From positions 1-33,185 of the forward strand of contig JBOGGX010000040.1 in the NCBI GenBank assembly GCA_050744245.1: 33,185 nt of DNA, in the 5' to 3' direction. Every line of letters begins with the position of its first letter. Positions within the stretch are counted from its first letter, which is position 1. Positions 27,151 to 33,185 of this stretch are shown here, in pieces. This DNA comes from JBOGGX01 sp050744245. GTDB taxonomy: Bacteria; Actinomycetota; Acidimicrobiia; Acidimicrobiales; JBOGGX01. The translations under genes were made by a program, and so were the position numbers. The notes beneath the pieces are model-generated. The model had not been told where the DNA came from and made no database searches. It saw only the letters and a program-made list of their open reading frames with translations.

Positions 27151-28031
27151 CGGTGCCGGTCAGACTCGGTCTGTTCCTGTTTGGCGTTGTCGCCGCGGCC
27201 GGTATCGGCGCGGCCGCCGGGGCTCTCGTCCCTGACCAGAGCGGCGCAGGCGTCGGCGCCGACGACGCGGCCGACATGGGCCACGACGACGCACCGGGGC
27301 ACGACCCCGCGGCCGTGCCGGGCGACGCCGGCCGGCTCGGTCTCCACGTGGCGGCCGGCGGTTACCGGCTCGCCATGGACCCTCGGTCGGCGGGCGGCGC
27401 GACCGGCATCCAGTTCACCATCCTGGGCGCGGACGGCGATCCGGTGCGGGAGTTCACCGAGGAGAATCAGGCGCTCCTGCACCTGATCGTGGTCCGCCGT
27501 GATCTCAGCGGGTTCCAACATCTGCACCCCGTCCTCGACGCCGCGTCGGGCACGTGGTCGACACCGGTGCGGCTCGACCGGGCCGGCACCTGGCGGCTGA
27601 TCGTCGACGCCGTGGCCGCCGACCGGGACGAGCCCACGCCCGTTGTCCTCGGCGCCGACATCGAGGTCGCAGGCGAGTTCGCTCCCGCACCACGGGCCGC
27701 AGCCGGCGACCGGGCCGCGGTCGACGGCTACGAGCTGACCCTGGTCGACCCGCCGACCACCGACCCCGGCCTACCGGTCGTCGTGACCGTCGAGCGGGAC
27801 GGCGTCCCGGCCGAGGACCTGGAGCCGTATCTGGGCAACGCCGGCCACCTGGTGGCGCTGCGAGCGGGTGACGTGGCCTACGTCCACCTCCACGCCGACG
27901 CCCCGACCGGCGGCCCCGAGCTGCGGTTCGCCGGCGGCCTGCCGTCGGCCGGGAGCTACCGGTTGTTCGTTCAGTTCGCCCACCGCGGCGAGGTCCACAC
28001 CGCCGACTTCACCGTCGAGGTGAGCTCGTGA
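27147..28031 (+). CDS. Secreted or membrane-anchored His-containing protein of the copper operon
   Basis: A 294-residue protein with an N-terminal hydrophobic segment (LGLFLFGVVAAAGIGAAAG) that may be a signal peptide or anchor, then a His/Asp/Met stretch (DMGHDDAPGHD) that could bind copper. Two beta-rich halves follow; each has a His motif, LIVVRRDLSGFQHLHPV in the first and LVALRAGDVAYVHLHADAP in the second. No lipobox cysteine is seen. Similar proteins occur in other actinobacterial copper loci, and I know of no assigned activity. It may collect copper outside the membrane for or from the ATPases (inference). GTG 27147 overlaps the upstream stop; its own stop overlaps the ATPase GTG. Confidence 0.72.
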   Translation: MTVPVRLGLFLFGVVAAAGIGAAAGALVPDQSGAGVGADDAADMGHDDAPGHDPAAVPGDAGRLGLHVAAGGYRLAMDPRSAGGATGIQFTILGADGDPVREFTEENQALLHLIVVRRDLSGFQHLHPVLDAASGTWSTPVRLDRAGTWRLIVDAVAADRDEPTPVVLGADIEVAGEFAPAPRAAAGDRAAVDGYELTLVDPPTTDPGLPVVVTVERDGVPAEDLEPYLGNAGHLVALRAGDVAYVHLHADAPTGGPELRFAGGLPSAGSYRLFVQFAHRGEVHTADFTVEVSS

Positions 28032-30313
28032 CCACGACCAGCGCCGGCTCGGAGCCTGGCGGCCGCCTCGACCTGGACATCACCGGGATGACGTGCGCGT
28101 CGTGCGCGGCCCGGATCGAGAAGCGGCTCAACCGGCTGGACGGGGTGCGGGCCACGGTCAACTTCGCCACCGAGCGGGCCACCGTCGACTTCGATCCGGC
28201 CATCGTGGCCCCCGACGACCTGGTCGCGACCGTGGAGGCGACCGGCTACGGCGCCACCGCGCCGGCGCTGCGCCCGGGGGACGAGGCCGGCGCCGCCGGG
28301 GACACCGGGGCGACCGATCCCCATCTCGTCTCGCTGCGCGCTCGCCTGGTCGGTTCCGCCGTGCTCTCGGTGCCCGTGGTGATCCTGGCGATGGTGCCCG
28401 CGCTCCAGTTCGAGCACTGGCAGTGGCTGGCCTTTGCGTTGGCGGCCCCCGTGGCCCTGTGGGGCGCCTGGCCCTTCCACCGGGCGGCGTGGGCCAACCT
28501 GCGCCACGGCAGCGCGACGATGGACACCCTCATCTCGGTCGGCGTGCTGGCCGCCTTCGTCTGGTCGACGTGGGCGCTGTTCCTCGGCGACGCCGGCACC
28601 CCGGGGATGACCATGCGCTTCACCCTGACCGTGTCCCGGACCCAGGCGGAGGACGACCTCTACCTCGAGGTGGCGGCGGCGGTGACCGTGTTCCTGCTCG
28701 CCGGTCGCTACTTCGAGGCTCGGGCCAAGCGTCGAGCGGGCGCCGCCCTGCGGGCCCTGCTGGAGTTGGGGGCCAAGGACGTCGCCGTCCTGGATCCGGA
28801 CGGCGGGGAGCGCCGCATTCCCGTCGATCAGCTCGCCGTGGGCGACCGTTTCGTGGTGCGGCCAGGCGAGAAGATCGCCACCGACGGTGTCGTCGAGGAC
28901 GGCGTGTCCGCGGTCGACACCTCCCTGCTCACCGGTGAGAGCGTGCCGGTCGAGGTCGGCCCCGGCCAGCCCGTGGTGGGGGCCACGGTCAACGCCGGCG
29001 GCCGGCTCGTGGTGCGGGCCACCCGGGTCGGCGGCGACACCCAGCTGGCCCAGATGGCCCGTCTGGTGGAAGAGGCTCAGTCGGGCAAGGCCCCCGTGCA
29101 GCGCCTCGCCGACCGGGTCTCCGCCGTTTTCGTTCCCATCGTCATCGCCCTGGCCGCAGCCACGCTGGGTTTCTGGCTGGCCAACACCGGCGACGCCCGA
29201 CTGGCGTTCACCGCGGCGGTGGCGGTGCTCATCATCGCCTGCCCGTGCGCGCTGGGCCTGGCCACGCCGACCGCCCTGCTCGTGGGCACGGGTCGAGGCG
29301 CCCAGCTCGGCATCCTCATCAAGGGTCCAGAGATCCTCGAATCGACCCGACAGGTCGACACCATCGTCCTGGACAAGACCGGGACGGTCACCACCGCCAC
29401 CATGGCGCTGGTCGACGTGATCCCCGCCACCGGCGTCGACCCGGATGAGGCCCTCCGGATCGTGGGGGCGCTGGAGGAGGCCTCGGAACACCCTATCGGC
29501 CGAGCCGTTGCCACCGCCGCCCGCGAGCGGTTCGGAGCGCTCCCCGCGGTCGACGGGTTCGCCAACCGGGCCGGGCTCGGCGTGGAGGGCGTCGTCGACG
29601 GCCACGCGGTCATCACCGGCCGACCCCAGCTGCTGGCCGACTTCGCCGTCCACCTCGGGCCCGAACTGGTCGCGGCCCAGGATGCGGCCGAGGCCGAGGG
29701 CCAGACCGTGGTCGCCGGCGGCTGGGACGGCGCAGCCCGTGCCCTCTTCGTCGTGGCCGACACGGTCAAGCCCACCAGCGCCGAGGCGGTCGCCGCCTTC
29801 CGCCACCTTGGGCTGCGACCGATGCTGCTCACCGGCGACAACGCCGTGACCGCCCGAGCCGTGGCCCGCTCGGTCGGCGTCGACCCGGGCGACGTCAGGG
29901 CCGAGGTGCTGCCCGCCGACAAGGTCGACGTCATCAAGCGCCTCCAGGCCGACGGCCGGGTGGTGGCCATGGTCGGCGATGGGGTCAACGACGCCGCAGC
30001 CCTGGCCCAGGCCGACCTGGGCATCGCCATGGGCAGCGGCACCGACGTGGCCATCGAGGCCAGCGACCTCACCCTCGTCCGGGGCGATCTGCGGGCCGCA
30101 GCCGACGCCATCCGCCTGTCCCGCCGCACCCTGCGCACCATCAAGGGCAACCTGTTCTGGGCGTTCGCCTACAACGTGGCGGCCATCCCCCTGGCCGCGG
30201 CCGGCTTCCTCAGCCCGCTGATCGCCGGGGCCGCCATGGCCTTCTCCAGCGTGTTCGTGGTCACCAACAGCCTGCGGCTGCGGCGGTTCCACCCGCTTCG
30301 CGCCGCCGACTGA
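28028..30313 (+). CDS. copA: Copper-exporting P1B-type ATPase (CopA-like)
   Basis: A 761-residue Cu(I) pump. The N-terminal HMA domain has GMTCASC (Cys23, Cys26). Further on are the TGES actuator motif, CPC (Cys405-Pro-Cys407) in IIACPCALGLATPTA, the phosphorylated DKTGT (Asp449), SEHPIGRA with the P1B-specific His-Pro pair, TGDN and GDGVND (Asp651). The TM7 YN pair (FAYNVAA) and the TM8 MAFSS block define Cu(I)-specific P1B-1 pumps. It exports cytoplasmic copper using ATP. GTG 28028 overlaps the preceding stop. It has the usual length and layout, with no sign of damage. Confidence 0.93.
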   Translation: MTTTSAGSEPGGRLDLDITGMTCASCAARIEKRLNRLDGVRATVNFATERATVDFDPAIVAPDDLVATVEATGYGATAPALRPGDEAGAAGDTGATDPHLVSLRARLVGSAVLSVPVVILAMVPALQFEHWQWLAFALAAPVALWGAWPFHRAAWANLRHGSATMDTLISVGVLAAFVWSTWALFLGDAGTPGMTMRFTLTVSRTQAEDDLYLEVAAAVTVFLLAGRYFEARAKRRAGAALRALLELGAKDVAVLDPDGGERRIPVDQLAVGDRFVVRPGEKIATDGVVEDGVSAVDTSLLTGESVPVEVGPGQPVVGATVNAGGRLVVRATRVGGDTQLAQMARLVEEAQSGKAPVQRLADRVSAVFVPIVIALAAATLGFWLANTGDARLAFTAAVAVLIIACPCALGLATPTALLVGTGRGAQLGILIKGPEILESTRQVDTIVLDKTGTVTTATMALVDVIPATGVDPDEALRIVGALEEASEHPIGRAVATAARERFGALPAVDGFANRAGLGVEGVVDGHAVITGRPQLLADFAVHLGPELVAAQDAAEAEGQTVVAGGWDGAARALFVVADTVKPTSAEAVAAFRHLGLRPMLLTGDNAVTARAVARSVGVDPGDVRAEVLPADKVDVIKRLQADGRVVAMVGDGVNDAAALAQADLGIAMGSGTDVAIEASDLTLVRGDLRAAADAIRLSRRTLRTIKGNLFWAFAYNVAAIPLAAAGFLSPLIAGAAMAFSSVFVVTNSLRLRRFHPLRAAD

Positions 30314-30331
30314 CCCGCGGAAAGGAACCCG

Positions 30332-32728
30332 ATGCACGACCAGCACGACCACGCCGGCCGACGGACCACGGCGGTCCTGGAGGTGTGGGGGGTGCAGTGG
30401 GCAACCGAGAAGGCGGTGGTCGAGTCGGTGTTGTCCCGCCGGCCGGGTGTGGTCGGCGTCGAGGCCAACCCCGTGGCCCAGACGGCGACCGTGACCTACG
30501 ACGCCGCCACGACCTCGGTGGCCGAGCTGACGGGCTGGATACGCGACTGCGGCTACCACTGCGCCGGCCAATCCGTCCCCGACCACATCTGCGACCCCAT
30601 GCTCGAACCGGCCGCGGCCGCCGAACCCGCGGGCCATGCCCCAATGCGGTTAACGCAGGAGGCGACGGGCCACGGAGGCCATGGCGCGCATGGCGCCATG
30701 TCCATGGACGACATGGTCCGCGACATGCGCAACCGCTTCCTGGTCGCCGCCATCTTCTCGGTCCCCGTCCTCCTGTGGTCACCGATCGGTCGCGACGTGT
30801 TCGGCTTCGAGACCCAGGCGCCGTTCGGGCTGCGCGACGACGTTTGGTCGCTGCTGCTCAGCCTGCCCGTCATCCTCTACTCGTGTTCCATCTTCTTCTC
30901 CGGCGCCATCACCGCCCTGCGGGCCCGCACGCTCGACATGATGGTGCTGGTCGCGGTGGCCGTCGGCGCCGGCTGGCTCTACTCGGTGGGCGTCACCCTC
31001 ACCGGGGGCGGCGAGGTCTTCTACGAGGCCGCCACCGTCCTCGCCGCCTTCGTGTTGCTCGGTCACTGGTTCGAGATGCGGGCCCGGGGCGGGGCCAACG
31101 ACGCCATCCGCGGCCTGCTCGACCTGGCGCCTCCCCGGGCCACGGTCATTCGCGACGGCGACCCGGTCGACATTCCCACCGCCGAGGTCGTCGTCGGCGA
31201 CCTGCTGTTGGTCCGTCCGGGCGCCAAGGTCGCCGTCGACGGCGTCGTCGAGGACGGCGAGAGCGGAGTCGACGAGTCGATGGTCACCGGCGAGAGCCTG
31301 CCCGTGCCCAAGGCACCGGGCGACCAGGTCACCGGCGGCACCATCAACACCGATGGCACCCTGCGGGTCCGGGCCACCAGGGTAGGGGCCGACACCGCCC
31401 TGGCCCAGATCGTCCAGCTCGTCCAGGAAGCCCAGAACTCGAAGGCCCCCGGCCAGCGTCTCGCCGACCGGGCCGCCTTCTGGCTCGTCCTGGTCGCCCT
31501 CGTCGGGGGGCTGACCACCTTCCTGGTGTGGCTGGCGGTCCGGCCCGTCGAAGAGGCGCTGCTGTTCGCGATCACGGTCGTGGTCATCACCTGCCCCGAC
31601 GCCCTCGGCCTGGCCACTCCCACCGCCGTCATGGTCGGCACCGGGCTGGGCGCCAGGCGAGGCGTGCTGTTCAAGACCGCCATCGCCCTCGAAGCCGCCG
31701 CCGGCATCCAGGTCGTGGTCATGGACAAGACCGGCACCCTCACCAGGGGCGAACCCGAGGTCGTCGACGTGGTGACCGGAGGTGACGACGACACCGACCA
31801 GGTCCTCGCCCTCGTCGCCGCCCTCGAACGTGAATCCGAGCACCCCCTGGCCCGAGCCGTCGTCGCCTACGCCGAGGCCCGCGGCCTTCCCGAGTTGCGA
31901 GCAACCCGGTTCGAGAACCAACGCGGGCTCGGCGCCCTGGCCGTCGTCGACGGCCACCGGGTAGCGGCGGGCAACGCCCGGCTCATGGAACGGGAGGGCG
32001 TCCCCCTCGACGAGCTGGCGACGCCGCTCGACCGCCTGTCGGCGGAGGGGCGCACCGCGATCGTCGTCGCCATCGACGGCCGGGCGGGCGGCGTGATCGC
32101 CCTGGCCGACGCCCCCCGCCCCACCGCCGCGGCGGCCGTGCAGGCCCTGCACGAGGCGGGCGTCGAGGTGGTCATGCTCACCGGCGACAACCGGGCCACC
32201 GCCCGGCGCATCGCCGCCCAGATCGGCATCGACGCCGTGATCGCCGAGGTCCTCCCGGGCGACAAGGCGGCCAGGATCGCCGAGCTCCAGGCCGGCGGGC
32301 GCAAGGTGGCCATGGTCGGCGACGGCGTCAACGACGCCCCAGCCCTCGCCCGAGCCGACCTCGGGATCGCCATCGGCGCCGGCACCGACGTCGCCATCGA
32401 AACCGCCGACGTGGTCCTGATGCGCTCCGACCCCCTCGACGTCGCCATCGCCCTCACCATCGGCCGGGCCACCGTCCGCAAGATGCGCCAGAACCTCGGC
32501 TGGGCCATCGGCTACAACGCCATCGCCCTGCCCATCGCCGCCGGCGTCTTCGAACCCGCCTTCGGCCTCGTCCTGCGACCCGAGATCGCCGCCCTCACCA
32601 TGTCCGGCTCCAGCGTCCTCGTCGCCGTCAACGCCCTGCTCCTCAAACGGCTCCGGCTACCCGCGCCACCGGCCCCGGCGCCGGCGGCACCCCCGGTCCC
32701 CCGGCCCGAGCCGGCGCCCGTCGGCTGA
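30332..32728 (+). CDS. P1B-type metal ATPase with CPD motif and degenerate HMA domain
   Basis: A 798-residue P-type ATPase behind a strong ribosome binding site (GGAAAGG, 30319-30325). The N-terminal fold resembles an HMA domain but has WATEK in place of the CxxC loop, then a Cys/His cluster, CGYHCAGQSVPDHIC, and a His/Met-rich stretch (GHGGHGAHGAMSMDDM). TM6 has TCPDALGLATPTA, so the usual CPC is CPD (Asp423). The rest is normal: TGES, DKTGT (Asp465), SEHPLARA, TGDN, GDGVND (Asp664), YNAIA and MSGSS. The metal is probably copper, judged by the operon and the YN and MxxSS residues, but the altered site could change ion or direction. The C-terminus is Pro/Ala-rich. Confidence 0.88.
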   Translation: MHDQHDHAGRRTTAVLEVWGVQWATEKAVVESVLSRRPGVVGVEANPVAQTATVTYDAATTSVAELTGWIRDCGYHCAGQSVPDHICDPMLEPAAAAEPAGHAPMRLTQEATGHGGHGAHGAMSMDDMVRDMRNRFLVAAIFSVPVLLWSPIGRDVFGFETQAPFGLRDDVWSLLLSLPVILYSCSIFFSGAITALRARTLDMMVLVAVAVGAGWLYSVGVTLTGGGEVFYEAATVLAAFVLLGHWFEMRARGGANDAIRGLLDLAPPRATVIRDGDPVDIPTAEVVVGDLLLVRPGAKVAVDGVVEDGESGVDESMVTGESLPVPKAPGDQVTGGTINTDGTLRVRATRVGADTALAQIVQLVQEAQNSKAPGQRLADRAAFWLVLVALVGGLTTFLVWLAVRPVEEALLFAITVVVITCPDALGLATPTAVMVGTGLGARRGVLFKTAIALEAAAGIQVVVMDKTGTLTRGEPEVVDVVTGGDDDTDQVLALVAALERESEHPLARAVVAYAEARGLPELRATRFENQRGLGALAVVDGHRVAAGNARLMEREGVPLDELATPLDRLSAEGRTAIVVAIDGRAGGVIALADAPRPTAAAAVQALHEAGVEVVMLTGDNRATARRIAAQIGIDAVIAEVLPGDKAARIAELQAGGRKVAMVGDGVNDAPALARADLGIAIGAGTDVAIETADVVLMRSDPLDVAIALTIGRATVRKMRQNLGWAIGYNAIALPIAAGVFEPAFGLVLRPEIAALTMSGSSVLVAVNALLLKRLRLPAPPAPAPAAPPVPRPEPAPVG

Positions 32729-32903
32729 ACCCGGCCCGCCGCCCGGCTCGGTCGAGGCAGGCCGCGGTGGTCACCGCCCCCCGCGTACACTTGCATCCTC
32801 CATGGGCCGACCTTCACCGCAGCGATCCGTTGCGTTGGGAGGCGCTCGTCCCAGGGCAGAATGGATGGTGGCCGGCTCGTTGATGGGCTGCCAAGACAGG
32901 TAG
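32729..32903. other. Intergenic region before tRNA-Thr
   Basis: No gene is recognised here. A possible tRNA promoter is TTGGGA (32835-32840) and CAGAAT (32857-32862), 16 bases apart, but the match is weak. No clear terminator for the copper operon is seen. Confidence 0.3.
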
Positions 32904-32976
32904 GCCCGGATAGCTCAGCCGGTAGAGCAGCGCACTCGTAATGCGCAGGTCAGCGGTTCGAATCCGCTTCCGGGCT
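32904..32976 (+). tRNA. tRNA-Thr, anticodon CGU
   Basis: A 73-base cloverleaf. The acceptor stem GCCCGGA/TCCGGGC is perfect; the D-arm is GCTC-AGCCGGTA-GAGC; the anticodon arm is GCGCA-CTCGTAA-TGCGC with anticodon CGT, reading ACG; the T-arm is AGCGG-TTCGAAT-CCGCT. The discriminator base is T and CCA is not encoded. Confidence 0.97.
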
Positions 32977-33158
32977 CAAAATGGGCCTTGACCTGGCGGA
33001 ATTAGCCAGTCGTTGGCACTGCGAACAGCAGCACAGTGCTTGCACAGCAGATATCTCTTGGGTGCGGCTCTTCTGGAGTGACGCAGGAGGATCTCCGCCG
33101 CGTGCTCCGGAGCGGCTGACGTAGGTCCTGGACTCAAGCCCCGGCCGGCTTGCAGCAT
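32976..33158 (-). CDS. Possible small hypothetical protein with CxxC motif
   Basis: A 60-residue reading frame starting at ATG 33158 behind AAAGGTGG, a fair ribosome binding site. The product ends in KRYLLCKHCAAVRSANDWLI, with one CxxC pair and basic helices before it. It ends antisense to the last base of the tRNA gene, and the frame is open upstream to the window edge. I do not recognise it and it could be a chance frame. Confidence 0.3.
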   Translation of the reverse strand: MLQAGRGLSPGPTSAAPEHAAEILLRHSRRAAPKRYLLCKHCAAVRSANDWLIPPGQGPF

Positions 33159-33185
33159 CCACCACCTTTGTCCCGGGGTCGGTGA

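Noticed and set aside
32764..32777. GCGGTG-GT-CACCGC inverted repeat after the copper operon as a terminator
   Set aside because: The loop is too short, the usable stem is about 5 bp in very GC-rich DNA, and no T-run follows.
23380..33135. The 14-base string GTAGGTCCTGGACT occurs near 23380 and 33120
   Set aside because: A match of this length between two places in a 33 kb window is expected by chance, and no longer similarity surrounds it.
32950..33165. Minus-strand frame of 71 codons overlapping the tRNA gene
   Set aside because: It runs antisense through part of the tRNA; the alternative frame ending at 32976 has a better ribosome binding site and a CxxC motif.

Overview
The window is a 33 kb, very GC-rich stretch of a bacterial chromosome that looks actinobacterial, and most likely a deep-branching or uncultured lineage such as Acidimicrobiia (inference). 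The evidence is the gene order Tad pilus genes, DUF1998 helicase, topA, tmk, holB; a CsoR copper repressor; a DUF4244 pilin-like gene; a tiny GPGG-motif membrane protein; and start codons that sit directly behind TAnnnT -10 boxes, as in leaderless actinobacterial genes. No phage, CRISPR array, rRNA or complete insertion sequence is visible.

Layout. 1-1334 (+): end of a Tad pilus cluster (TadC-like, DUF4244, TadE-like). 1419-3842 (-): MrfA-like DEAD-box helicase. 3962-5298 (+): three coupled genes, a STAS anti-anti-sigma factor, an RsbW-like ATPase and an unknown protein. 5310-5477 (-): a 55-residue GPGG-motif membrane protein. 5579-6975 (-): a broken dynamin-like GTPase. 7057-10369 (+): two tandem, diverged, membrane-anchored HExxH proteins. 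10366-11980 (-): a frameshifted winged-helix protein of unknown role. 12180-17071 (+): topA, an MFS transporter and tmk. 17084-21361 (+): a 1,425-residue EssC/FtsK-type ATPase with an FHA domain. 21372-21994 (+): a frameshifted maleylpyruvate-isomerase-like gene. 22086-23363 (-): a second MFS transporter. 23484-24826 (+): a membrane Ser/Thr kinase. 24834-25460 (-): a damaged DinB/DUF664 gene. 25510-26583 (+): holB. 26627-32728 (+): a five-gene copper operon. 32904-32976 (+): tRNA-Thr(CGU).

How the genes work together. The clearest system is the copper operon. CsoR binds a palindrome between the -35 and -10 boxes of its own promoter and controls a CopZ-like chaperone, a secreted His-containing protein, a classical CPC copper P1B-ATPase and a second P1B-ATPase with an unusual CPD motif. 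The STAS/RsbW pair is a partner-switching module whose sigma factor is not in the window. topA, tmk and holB are housekeeping replication genes, with transport, secretion and signalling genes inserted among them.

Oddity. Five accessory genes carry single-base indels or a nonsense codon, whereas about 26 kb of other coding sequence, including every gene over 2 kb, is intact. This could be real decay of dispensable genes or homopolymer sequencing error. The missing bases are worked out below so that either explanation can be tested.
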